61,398 bases of DNA from Burkholderiales bacterium (GTDB lineage Bacteria > Pseudomonadota > Gammaproteobacteria > Burkholderiales > Burkholderiaceae_C). Below the pieces are notes generated by a model, which was not told the DNA's origin, ran no database searches, and worked only from the letters and a program-made list of their open reading frames with translations. The DNA is taken from positions 1 to 61,398 of the forward strand of contig CANBTT010000014.1 in the NCBI GenBank assembly GCA_947372465.1, read 5' to 3'. Positions within the stretch are counted from its first letter, which is position 1. Every line of letters starts with the position of its first letter. The position numbers were made by a program, and so were the translations under genes. Positions 45,998-54,236 of this stretch are shown in pieces.

Positions 45998-46676
45998 CGA
46001 GGTTCTTTATCTTGTATCCCACACCTCTGATCGCCTCTATTGGAAAATCAGGTTGCTGGGTACCAGCAGAGGACAATTTCTTTTTTATGCGCTGAATGCA
46101 CACATCGACCACATTTGTCTGAGGATCAAAATCAATGTTCCAAACATGCTTCAGAATTTGTTTTCTGGTAAAGATGTGGCCAGGTGAGCGCATCAAATAA
46201 TCCAACAAGGAAAATTCTCTTTGACTCAAAACCATTGAATGCTCAAACCATTGCACGCGTCTAGAAATGCGGTCCAACACCAAGTGACCAACTGTTAATA
46301 AATTGGACTCTTGTACTCTGTTCCTTGTGAGCAAAGACTTGACCCTTGCAACCAATTCTTCGACGTAAAAGGGCTTGGCCAAGTAATCGTTGGCGCCCGC
46401 CTCAAAACCAGTCAAGCGGTCGTTCAAGTCACCTTTGGCGGTCAAGATAAGAACCGGCGTCATGTTGCCAGCCCCCCTCAATTGTTTCAAAATATCAAGT
46501 CCATCCAAGCCGGGCAACATCAAATCAAGGACGATGCAATCATAAGACTCTGCAAAGGCAGCTTTAAGTCCGATGGAGCCTTGTGTAAAGTGATCGGTCT
46601 CGAACCCTGCCTGCGCAAACCCTTGAAGCACAAAATCAGCTATTTTCAGCTCGTCTTCAATAAATAGTATTTTCAT
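45981..46676 (-). CDS. OmpR/PhoB-family response regulator
   Basis: 231 residues. Receiver: EDE pocket, Asp51 in IVLDLMLPGLDGLD, LTAKGD and LAKPFYVEELVARV. Winged-helix C-terminus: LSQREFSLLDYLMRSPGHIFTR and VDVCIQRIKKKL. The start ATG at 46676 has a GTG directly before it; ATG is preferred. Expected targets are the adjacent TonB receptor or MipA-like gene (inference). Confidence 0.94.
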   Translation of the reverse strand: MKILFIEDELKIADFVLQGFAQAGFETDHFTQGSIGLKAAFAESYDCIVLDLMLPGLDGLDILKQLRGAGNMTPVLILTAKGDLNDRLTGFEAGANDYLAKPFYVEELVARVKSLLTRNRVQESNLLTVGHLVLDRISRRVQWFEHSMVLSQREFSLLDYLMRSPGHIFTRKQILKHVWNIDFDPQTNVVDVCIQRIKKKLSSAGTQQPDFPIEAIRGVGYKIKNLDENIQ

Positions 46677-46699
46677 CACGCTACTTTATAGGAAAATTA

Positions 46700-46738
46700 T
46701 CCTCAATCACTTAAAGTTAACGATTTTGTAATTGAGGA
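46700..46738. promoter_or_regulatory. inverted repeat upstream of the response regulator
   Basis: TCCTCAAT and ATTGAGGA, perfect 8-bp arms with a 23-base spacer, about 24 bases upstream of the regulator ATG. It could be an autoregulatory operator or a loose hairpin. No typical T-run follows. Confidence 0.3.
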
Positions 46739-46805
46739 CATGTGGCGATGGTTGAGCGCCTTGATTTGACTTTTAAGTCTTCAAGTCTTTCTTGTTCTAA
46801 AAAAT

Positions 46806-47783
46806 TCATGCGATGTCAATCACCACATTGCCGGCCCACTGGCCTGACTCGACCGCCTCGTGTGCAAGAACTGCATCTTCAAGCTTAAACCGCTTTGCCA
46901 CACAATGCTCAATCTTGCCGTCTTGCATCAGTTGGCTTAAACCCGCCACATCAAATTGACGGGCTGAATCCGTTAAATCGTAGACCAAGAAAAACTTCAA
47001 TTCAATTGATTTAAAAAGCAAGGTTCTGAACGTCATCGAAAAGTCAATTTGATTGGATCCATAACACACGATTTGTGCGTGATGGGCAACGGCTTGGGTA
47101 GAGATCAGATCTTTCGTGCTGGAAAAATCCAAGTCAATGACATGTGAAACGCCCTGATTTTGGGTGATGCTTAGAATTTTCTCTTCTACAGACTCCTCTT
47201 TGTAGTCAATCAAATGCTTGACGCCAATTTTTTGAGCCAGTGCGGCACGCTCTTTTGAACCAACCGTACCGATGACTTTTGCCCCAGCGAGCAACAACAG
47301 CTGACTTGCATAAAAGCCCACGGATGAGCCCGCACCGGTGACCAAAACCCATTGATCCTTGACATCGCGACAAAGCCTCACGGCCTCAAAAGCCGTGAGG
47401 CCAGGGATGCCAAGGCAAGCGGCACTTGCAAAGTCCAAATCATCGGGCATCTTGACGGCTTGCTTGTCCTTTAAGGCGATGTATTCGCATGCCGTCCCAT
47501 GAGCGCGTCCAAATTGACCATTCCAAATCCAAACACGCTGCCCAATCCGCGCAGAATCCACCCCTGCACCAACGGCCTCAATCACACCCGCGCCATCGCT
47601 GTGCGGAATGATCTTGGGGGCAATCAGGGCTCGATTTTTCCGGTTTTTGACATCGGATGGGTTGACGCCAGAAGTTTTTAATTTGACCAAAACTTCTCCT
47701 GGACCAAGGGTGGGTTGATCCATCTCGCCCACCACCAAGGTGTCTTTGGCTGATCCGTTTTGCGTGTACCAAGCTGCTCGCAT
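46806..47783 (-). CDS. quinone-oxidoreductase-like MDR dehydrogenase
   Basis: 325 residues from the ATG at 47783 (MRAAWYTQNG). A zinc-less medium-chain dehydrogenase: N-terminal GroES-like part with GVNPSDVKNR and HSDGAGVIEAVG, then the Rossmann motif VTGAGSSVGFYASQLL for NADPH. Related to QorA/crotonyl-CoA-reductase-like quinone reductases, which reduce quinones or enals. The substrate is unknown. Divergent from the Rieske alpha-subunit gene. Confidence 0.9.
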   Translation of the reverse strand: MRAAWYTQNGSAKDTLVVGEMDQPTLGPGEVLVKLKTSGVNPSDVKNRKNRALIAPKIIPHSDGAGVIEAVGAGVDSARIGQRVWIWNGQFGRAHGTACEYIALKDKQAVKMPDDLDFASAACLGIPGLTAFEAVRLCRDVKDQWVLVTGAGSSVGFYASQLLLLAGAKVIGTVGSKERAALAQKIGVKHLIDYKEESVEEKILSITQNQGVSHVIDLDFSSTKDLISTQAVAHHAQIVCYGSNQIDFSMTFRTLLFKSIELKFFLVYDLTDSARQFDVAGLSQLMQDGKIEHCVAKRFKLEDAVLAHEAVESGQWAGNVVIDIA

Positions 47784-48157
47784 ATGAAAAACCTTCAATT
47801 TATTTTAAATGTATGAATCAACAAAATCTGAAGTCTTTGGCTTCATCCTTGACCAATATCGTATACCTTTTTTCCATTTTCCTTGATACCAGCGAAGCGG
47901 GAAATGAACAAAAAGCTGTAAAAACCCTGATGCATTGGAGGGGCAAACTATGTGAAAATAATGTTCGATACGACCTCACGGAGTGACTTACTGTGAAACT
48001 CGAGGCTTTCATTGCATTTTTTGTGTGAAGAGCTTTTAAATTTCAAACGGCACAAGCTCCGTGATCATTGAACTGCTTTTCTCTGTTGAGGTGCTTGCCT
48101 TTTGTCAGCAATTGGCTCCAACAACTTAACCTCTCTGTTTATTTTTAAACCACCACC
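47784..48157. other. 374-base divergent intergenic region
   Basis: Lies between the quinone-reductase-like gene and the Rieske alpha gene. It is AT-rich around 47850-47890, with GTATAC at about 47861-47866 (a 6-bp palindrome). A short frame on the minus strand lacks any recognisable domain. It probably holds both promoters. No regulator gene is adjacent. Confidence 0.5.
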
Positions 48158-49456
48158 ATGTGCCCATCAGACCACCACGAGACCGCCTCAACAGACGCCC
48201 ACCCAAAAAGCACCGCCTTGACTTCTGGTGGGCAACGCCCTTGGCCAAAGGAGGGGTTTACTCGGGCACCTTACTGGGTCTATCAAGACGCTGAGACCTA
48301 TTTGCAAGAGCAGAAAAATATTTTTCGGGGCCCCAATTGGCATTACCTAGGATTGGAAGCGGAGGTCAAGAACCCTGGAGATTTCAAGTCCACATACATT
48401 GGTGAACAGTCGGTGATCCTCACGCGCGCTGAGGACGGCTCCTTGAACGCCATGCTCAACCGCTGCGCTCACCGTGGCAACATGATGACCCGTGAAGCAT
48501 TTGGGACGACCAAAAAACTTTACTGCGTCTATCATGCTTGGAGTTACACACTCAAAGGCGACTTGAGTCACGCCGCCTTCAGCCAAGGGCTCAAGGGTGA
48601 AGGTGGTCTGCCAAAAGACTTTAAACACGCCGACCATGGATTGCAAAAACTCAGAGTCGAGACAATATGCGGGCTCGTGTTTGCAACTTTTTCAAATGAT
48701 ACACCTGCACTTGAGGAGTGGCTTGGCGAAGTTGCAACTGGTATTCGCCGCGTTTTGAAAAAACCACTCAAAGTATTGGGCTATGACACGCAGCGCATCC
48801 ATGCCAACTGGAAAGCGTATCACGAAAACCCCCGTGACTCTTACCACGCCAATATCTTGCACACGTTTTACGGCACCTTTGGCCTTTCACGCATGTCTCA
48901 AGAGTCCGGCATGATTTTGGATAAAAATGGCCGCCATGTTTATTTTTATACAAAAGCGGGCACCGAGAAGAAATCTGAGGATTATGAAAAAACATCCTCA
49001 CAGCTGAGATCTCACAACGACGGCTTGAAACTTGAAGACCCCAGCATTTTGAAATGGACGGATGAGTACGGCGACGGTGTCAGCGTTCAAATTTTGACCA
49101 CTTATCCCGGCTTTGTCTTGCATCAAATTGCCAACAGCTTGGCGACCAGGCAAATTTGCTCAAAAGGACCGGGGCAAACCGATTTGGTTTGGACTTATTT
49201 TGGATTTGAAGACGATGATGAAGCCTTGACCGAGCGTCGCCTCGTACAAACCAACTTGGCCGGCTCTGCGGGCATGATCTCTGTGGAAGATGCAGCCGTT
49301 TGCGAGATGATGCAGCACGCATTAGGCGATGCGCAAGAGGGCCAATCGTTCATTGAAATGGGTGGAAAAGACCTGGATATTTCAGGCTCTAGCAAGCTGT
49401 CAGAACGCGCGATTCGCAACTTCTGGCACCACTACAAGTCTGATATGAATTTTTGA
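48158..49456 (+). CDS. ring-hydroxylating oxygenase large subunit, NagG-like
   Basis: 432 residues. Rieske ligands Cys103/His105 (CAHRGN) and Cys123/His126 (CVYHAW); catalytic iron site RDSYHANILH with Asp227, His230 and His235. The pattern NWKAYHENPRDSYHA-ILH and the length are near those of salicylate 5-hydroxylase NagG (about 423 aa). With the small subunit next and a gentisate dioxygenase at 53120, conversion of salicylate or a similar acid to gentisate is a reasonable inference. The ferredoxin and reductase are not in the window. Confidence 0.88.
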   Translation: MCPSDHHETASTDAHPKSTALTSGGQRPWPKEGFTRAPYWVYQDAETYLQEQKNIFRGPNWHYLGLEAEVKNPGDFKSTYIGEQSVILTRAEDGSLNAMLNRCAHRGNMMTREAFGTTKKLYCVYHAWSYTLKGDLSHAAFSQGLKGEGGLPKDFKHADHGLQKLRVETICGLVFATFSNDTPALEEWLGEVATGIRRVLKKPLKVLGYDTQRIHANWKAYHENPRDSYHANILHTFYGTFGLSRMSQESGMILDKNGRHVYFYTKAGTEKKSEDYEKTSSQLRSHNDGLKLEDPSILKWTDEYGDGVSVQILTTYPGFVLHQIANSLATRQICSKGPGQTDLVWTYFGFEDDDEALTERRLVQTNLAGSAGMISVEDAAVCEMMQHALGDAQEGQSFIEMGGKDLDISGSSKLSERAIRNFWHHYKSDMNF

Positions 49457-49515
49457 GTGGTTTGCGAGGTCACGAAACACATGCGCCATCCTCCTTCCAT
49501 ACAGAACCCCTTTGA

Positions 49516-50007
49516 ATGCCCAACATGAATGAATTTGAAAAACACTACAGGCCCATAGAACAGTTGATTTACTCTTGGGCGAGAACCATCGACGAGAATC
49601 GCGTTGAGCAGATTGCTGATTTCATGCAAGACGCCGGCCGTTACCGGGTCAAATCTCGATTCAACCACGACCGCAATTTGCCCTTGGCTGTGATTGATTG
49701 CAAAGGGGTCTCGCAACTCAAGGACCGTATTTTGTCCATGAGAAAGGCAAATGTTTACCAGCCCCATCACTACCGACACATGATCTCAGGCATTCAGATT
49801 CTCTCTGAGCCACAACCCATGGTCTTTGAGGTGCGATCAAATTTTTTAATCACCCGCACCATGGACTTGTCAGGTGACATGAAGATCTTTGCAAGCGGTC
49901 AAACCCAGGACTTGATCAGTCTCGAGAGCGCCACACCACAATTCAAAGACAGACTCTTCCTTTTTGATTCTCGTGTGATCGAAACCTTGATGATCATCCC
50001 TTTGTAA
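49516..50007 (+). CDS. ring-hydroxylating oxygenase small subunit, NagH-like
   Basis: 163 residues, about the length of NagH (161 aa). It has the SnoaL/NTF2-like fold typical of beta subunits (IEQLIYSWARTIDE, GVSQLKDRILSMRKANVY, DSRVIETLMIIPL). It assembles with the alpha subunit 59 bases upstream to give an alpha3beta3 oxygenase. A role mainly in structure is known for the family. Confidence 0.87.
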   Translation: MPNMNEFEKHYRPIEQLIYSWARTIDENRVEQIADFMQDAGRYRVKSRFNHDRNLPLAVIDCKGVSQLKDRILSMRKANVYQPHHYRHMISGIQILSEPQPMVFEVRSNFLITRTMDLSGDMKIFASGQTQDLISLESATPQFKDRLFLFDSRVIETLMIIPL

Positions 50008-50032
50008 GCCTCTAAAAATCAATCGATTCAAT

Positions 50033-51055
50033 ATGACACAAGACCAGACTTTTTCCTCCAGAAGGCAGCACCTCAAGCAATGGGGTCAACTGAGCACACT
50101 GTCTTTGTTGGGCTCCATTGGCGCGGCTCCTTTTGCCGCACAGGCACAGACACAGGTATCTTCATGGCCCCAAAAAGCCATTCACATCATTGTGCCCAAT
50201 CCTGCGGGGGGGTCTGCTGATTTGCTCCCCCGTCTGATCTCTGAGGCCCTGTCACTGAAGGTGTCTCAACCCGTGGTTGTCGAAAATCGTCCAGGCGCGG
50301 CAGGCAATATTGCGGCGGAATGGTTCTCCAATGTGGAACCTGATGGCTATACGCTCTTTGCAGCCCCACCGCCTTCGCTGTCCATCAACGTCAGTTTGTA
50401 CCCAAAAATCAACTACGATCCGTCTAAATTTGTTCCCATCACCATCCTTGCAACGGTGAGCAACGCTTTGCTCGTGCATCCTTCCATTGCAGCCAACACC
50501 GTGCAAGAGTTGATCGCGTTCTCCAAGGCCAACCCCGATAAATTGGCCTATGCCTCGCAAGGCAACGGCTCAACCTCCCACTTGACGGCAGAACTCTTTA
50601 AGCAAAAGACTGGCTCACCCATGGTGCATGTGCCTTACAAGGGGGACGCACCGGCCATTGCAGACCTTTTGGCTGGACACGTCCAAATCATGTTTGGCAA
50701 TATTGCCGCCGCCTCTAGCCACCTAAAGACGGGCAAATTGAAGCTCTTGGCTGTGACCAGCGCCAAAAGACTCAGTGGCTATCCCAGTGTGCCTTGCGTC
50801 AATGAGACCATCCCAGGCTTTATCTCGGTGACTTGGTTTGGTGTGGTCGCCCCACCCAAAACCCCAATGGCTCTGGCACAAAAAATTTCTAAAAGCCTGG
50901 CGGATATTTTAAAAACGCCTGAGATGATGAAGAAATATGCTGATGTCGGTGCCGAGGTCGTGGCCAACACACCTGAAGAATTGGCCCAATGGATGAAAGA
51001 GGATACCGAGCGCTGGCGAGCGGTCATCAAAACGGGCAACGTCACCATTGACTGA
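50033..51055 (+). CDS. Bug/TctC-family periplasmic binding protein
   Basis: 340 residues, possibly exported via a twin-arginine-like leader (SSRRQHLKQWGQL, ending AAQAQT). Markers: WPQKAIHIIVPNPAGGSADLL, NRPGAAGNIAAEWF, MVHVPYKGDAPAIADLLAGH. Third such protein in the window. Position 25 bases after the small oxygenase subunit suggests it binds the aromatic acid of this pathway (inference). Confidence 0.9.
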   Translation: MTQDQTFSSRRQHLKQWGQLSTLSLLGSIGAAPFAAQAQTQVSSWPQKAIHIIVPNPAGGSADLLPRLISEALSLKVSQPVVVENRPGAAGNIAAEWFSNVEPDGYTLFAAPPPSLSINVSLYPKINYDPSKFVPITILATVSNALLVHPSIAANTVQELIAFSKANPDKLAYASQGNGSTSHLTAELFKQKTGSPMVHVPYKGDAPAIADLLAGHVQIMFGNIAAASSHLKTGKLKLLAVTSAKRLSGYPSVPCVNETIPGFISVTWFGVVAPPKTPMALAQKISKSLADILKTPEMMKKYADVGAEVVANTPEELAQWMKEDTERWRAVIKTGNVTID

Positions 51056-51289
51056 TGAAGACCCCTCAGGTGTGCACTCGTTTTGAAATGCCTTGGTTTT
51101 CTCCTTGGATCTGTGCAAATAAAAAAAGCTCGCCGCCTACCGCGATCGTTGGCACGCGCAAGCCATCGTTGAAAGAGTTTTTTGCAAGACTTGACGCGAT
51201 TGGGGTGTTTTAGCCCATCTCTTATGGGCTGAACTGGCAAAGTCCTTGATCAGCAAAATGCATGACTCATCAAGACCGCGTCAATGCCA

Positions 51290-51511
51290 TCAGATCTGTC
51301 TCATGGTTCGATAGATTGATGCCAGCAAGGCCACCTGGCTTTGCCTGTCACTCACCCTCTTTTCTGGCGAAATGGTCTGAATGAGCTCTTTGGCAATGGG
51401 CTCAACACTGGCTAGTTTGTGATGGATCTTGACTTGGTCAAGATTTGATGTCTCTTGAAGAGCTTGAACAATACTTTTATATGAAGTATCTGTGAATCGA
51501 ATGAAATACAT
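51290..51511 (-). CDS. possible small hypothetical protein
   Basis: 73 residues, charged and probably alpha-helical, with balanced codons and no recognisable domain. It lies in the 697-base stretch between the Bug gene and cytX, which otherwise contains the hairpin AGCCCAT/ATGGGCT (51212-51230) and the TPP riboswitch. No clear Shine-Dalgarno. It could be a real small gene or chance. Confidence 0.3.
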   Translation of the reverse strand: MYFIRFTDTSYKSIVQALQETSNLDQVKIHHKLASVEPIAKELIQTISPEKRVSDRQSQVALLASIYRTMRQI

Positions 51512-51591
51512 TGATCAATGCCATTGAATCCCTGCAGTTCCGCAAAGCATTTGAATTACAATGAAGCCCGCTGCTGATCGTTCAGCGGCAT

Positions 51592-51679
51592 TCGCTAGGG
51601 GTGTTGAGCAAATTTAATGCTTGCTCGACTGAGAAAGTCCCTTTGAACCTGATTGAGTTAATCCTCGCGCAGGGAAGCC
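51592..51679 (+). promoter_or_regulatory. TPP riboswitch (THI element)
   Basis: Canonical thi-box landmarks are present in order: GGGGTG near the start, a P3 stem GAGCAA/TTGCTC, CTGAGA, CCCTTTGAACCTGAT, TTAATCC and GCGCAGGGAAG. It lies about 75 bases upstream of the CytX gene. A perfect stem GCGCACA/TGTGCGC at 51694-51712 follows and may be the expression platform; there is no T-run, so control may be at translation. High TPP should reduce cytX expression. Confidence 0.95.
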
Positions 51680-51752
51680 GGTCCTAAAGACAAGCGCACA
51701 CACTTTGTGCGCACCCAGGCCTCGCCGATCTGCCATTCATTGAAAAATAGAA

Positions 51753-53006
51753 ATGGTACCTATGAACACTTCAAACACAACACACACACCCACTGGGGCT
51801 CATGAACGGGTCTTCTCAGGCTTGTCCATGGCCGGCCTTTGGTTCAGCCTTGGCGTGGGGCTCTTGGTCATACAGGTGGGCGCTTATTTGGTGCCCGCCA
51901 TGGGTACCCAAGAAGCCTTTTTCGCCATCGCACTGGGCTCATTGCTGGGTTCAGCATTCTTGGCTTGGACGGCAAAGGTGGGTTGCGACAGCGGCTTGTC
52001 GAGTGCAGGCTTGATGCAGCAGGTTTACGGGCAAGGTTTTGCAAAATTACCTGTTGTTTTGAACATCGTTCAGCTTGTGGGCTGGACCACTTTTGAACTC
52101 GTGATCATGCGAGACGGCACCAATGCCATTTTGCTCAAGGCCTTGGGATTGAGTGTGCATCCCTTTTGGGGCACGCTGCTTTGGGGGGGCCTTTTGGTGG
52201 CATTGATGGCAGGCTCGATGCTCACACTGGTCAGGCAATTTGTCAGCCGCGTGGGCTTGCCTTTGGTTGTTTTGTCTTTGATATGGCTCACATGGCACTT
52301 CATCTCTGTCCTTCAAGCGCAAGGCGTTGAGGCCTTCCTGTCGAAACCAGGAACAGGCGAAATGGGCATGCTGTCAGCCATCGATTTGGTGATCGCCATG
52401 CCCGTGTCATGGCTGCCCTTGGTTGCAGACTATGCGCGACATGCAAAAAATGGCAACAGCACCTTCAAAGGCACATGGTTGGGTTACGCATTGGCCAACG
52501 CGTGGTGTTACGCTTTGGGCGTGTTGGTCGTGAGCGTGAGCGCCCCAGACACGGATTTGGTCACCGCCCTCTTGGTCGCTCAAGGTGGCCTGTTGGCATT
52601 GGGTTTGATTTTGCTCGATGAGATAGACAACGCCTACGGAGATGTCTACTCTGGTGCAGTCAGTGCACAAAGCTTAAAGCCTGCAGTGTCAATTCGCAAG
52701 TTGGGAATGGGCATTGCCGTGCTGTGCACGGCTTTGGCCTTGGTGCTCCCCATGCATGACTTGGAGCCCTTTTTGCTGATGCTCAGCTCGATCTTTATCC
52801 CACTTTATGGCGTGATCTTGGGTCGCATGGGCTCAGGACAAGTACAAAGAGATGAAAAAACCATCAAGATCAGTGCTGCTGTGATTTGGCTTTTTGGGAT
52901 CGCTGTGTTTCATGCTTCAACCCAGTTCACACCAGAGTACGGCTCAACCATCCCTAGCTTGATGGTCACGTTTGTACTGGCTTGGATCACACGAGAGAAA
53001 TCCTAA
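51753..53006 (+). CDS. cytX: putative hydroxymethylpyrimidine transporter
   Basis: 417-residue NCS1-family permease with about 12 hydrophobic segments. Landmarks: FSGLSMAGLWFSLGVGLLVIQVG, GWTTFELVIMRDG and LPLVADYARHAKNGNSTF. TPP-riboswitch-controlled NCS1 genes are annotated CytX and take up the thiamine pyrimidine moiety. No other thi genes are nearby. An alternative ATG lies three codons in (51762). Confidence 0.93.
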   Translation: MVPMNTSNTTHTPTGAHERVFSGLSMAGLWFSLGVGLLVIQVGAYLVPAMGTQEAFFAIALGSLLGSAFLAWTAKVGCDSGLSSAGLMQQVYGQGFAKLPVVLNIVQLVGWTTFELVIMRDGTNAILLKALGLSVHPFWGTLLWGGLLVALMAGSMLTLVRQFVSRVGLPLVVLSLIWLTWHFISVLQAQGVEAFLSKPGTGEMGMLSAIDLVIAMPVSWLPLVADYARHAKNGNSTFKGTWLGYALANAWCYALGVLVVSVSAPDTDLVTALLVAQGGLLALGLILLDEIDNAYGDVYSGAVSAQSLKPAVSIRKLGMGIAVLCTALALVLPMHDLEPFLLMLSSIFIPLYGVILGRMGSGQVQRDEKTIKISAAVIWLFGIAVFHASTQFTPEYGSTIPSLMVTFVLAWITREKS

Positions 53007-53056
53007 GTGGCGCAAGCTTGACGCCACATCCATGAAGTTAGACCTCTGAGGGCAAG

Positions 53057-53083
53057 GCCTTGTCTCACGCCGTGAGACAAGGC
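53057..53083. terminator. long perfect hairpin between cytX and gentisate dioxygenase gene
   Basis: GCCTTGTCTCAC and GTGAGACAAGGC, a perfect 12-bp stem with a 3-base loop. It sits between convergent genes. T content after it is low (GCTTT on plus), so termination may be assisted. A second stem GTGGCG/CGCCAC is at 53008-53027. Confidence 0.65.
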
Positions 53084-53119
53084 GCTTTGGGCAGCCCCTC
53101 GCGCAAAGAGCTTGTGAAT

Positions 53120-54166
53120 TTAGCCCCAGTTTTCGTAAACACCGAGTTTGCGGTGCAAAGGACTTTCATCGGTCATGAAGACGAATGTGGGGTCCTTTGC
53201 GCTAGAGTTGCTCAAGAACACCTCACCGTAGCCGGGCACACAACACGTATCCGCCTCTACCAGGGGGAAGGTCTTGTCTTCAAACTGCAAACTCATTGCA
53301 CCTTCAATCACGTGGAAAACACAGGCAGGCGATCTCGCGGGCAATCTGAGCTTTTGACCTGGTCGAAGCATCAGGGCATAAAAACCCAATATATTCTCAA
53401 CATCTTGACCCGTCAAAGGATTGGTGTAAGTGACTTGAACTGCCTCAACATTGGAGGGATCGTTGGCCAAGCTGATCAGAGACGCTTTTACATCAACCCA
53501 TGGGAAACGCAACATGGGATAAGGTTTGTCTGAGCGTGTAAACATAGGGGTGGGCAAAACACCAGCTGAGCGGTACTGCTGTTCACCGTGTCCAGGCGAG
53601 ACCCTCTGTTCATCCCCATTGATGTGGTACGAGGTCTCTGTGTAATAGACAAGGGGTAAATCCAAGACGTCCAACCACACAACGGGTTTGTCGCCATCGT
53701 GTCCGTGCTCATGCCACAAGCCCGTTGGCGTGAGGATCAAATCACCACGGGCCATCAGGCATTTCTCGCCTTGAACGGTGGTGTATGCGCCCTCGCCTTC
53801 CACGATCATTCGCACCGCATTGGGCGTGTGACGATGAGGGGGAGCCAACTCGCCGGGCAACAGCAACTGCATGCCCAAATATATGGCGGCACTGGCTTGC
53901 ATCTTTTGCAAACCATGGCCTGGATTGGCAAGCACCAACACCCGACGCTCGGCTTTTTCGATGGGCGTGACCTCTCCCGCCTTCATCAAAAGAGGTCTGA
54001 TGTCTTTGTAATTCCAAGCCGTGGCTTGGGTCAAAGGTCTAGGCCTTGTGGGGGGTAAAACACCTCTTAAGCTGGGCCAAAGGGGAACCAAGTTGACATT
54101 GGTCAAATCTTGAACATAGTCTTTGGGCAGATCTTCTAATCGCCCCAACTCAACATCATCTTTCAT
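53120..54166 (-). CDS. gentisate 1,2-dioxygenase
   Basis: Opens gentisate to maleylpyruvate with ferrous iron. 348 residues, the usual GDO length, in two cupin domains. The first cupin has the iron ligands: PPHRHTPNAVRMIVEGEG and TPTGLWHEHGHD. It is next to the 3-hydroxybenzoate 6-hydroxylase gene (70-base gap, same strand). The following genes of the pathway (maleylpyruvate isomerase, fumarylpyruvate hydrolase) are not in this window. Confidence 0.93.
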   Translation of the reverse strand: MKDDVELGRLEDLPKDYVQDLTNVNLVPLWPSLRGVLPPTRPRPLTQATAWNYKDIRPLLMKAGEVTPIEKAERRVLVLANPGHGLQKMQASAAIYLGMQLLLPGELAPPHRHTPNAVRMIVEGEGAYTTVQGEKCLMARGDLILTPTGLWHEHGHDGDKPVVWLDVLDLPLVYYTETSYHINGDEQRVSPGHGEQQYRSAGVLPTPMFTRSDKPYPMLRFPWVDVKASLISLANDPSNVEAVQVTYTNPLTGQDVENILGFYALMLRPGQKLRLPARSPACVFHVIEGAMSLQFEDKTFPLVEADTCCVPGYGEVFLSNSSAKDPTFVFMTDESPLHRKLGVYENWG

Positions 54167-54236
54167 GTCTGTCTCCTATTGAATATTTGTTGTCGATGAG
54201 AAAATTCTCAAAAACGTGGGCTTTTTGGGGCTTGGT

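Noticed and set aside
47818-48012. 64-codon minus-strand frame in the intergenic region
   Set aside because: No ribosome-binding site or motif; composition like the surrounding non-coding DNA.
51212-51230. AGCCCAT/ATGGGCT stem as a terminator of the Bug gene
   Set aside because: It is more than 150 bases after the stop and is followed by GAACTGG, not by T residues.
53008-53027. GTGGCG/CGCCAC stem just after cytX as its terminator
   Set aside because: Short and without a T-run; the 12-bp hairpin at 53057-53083 is a better candidate.
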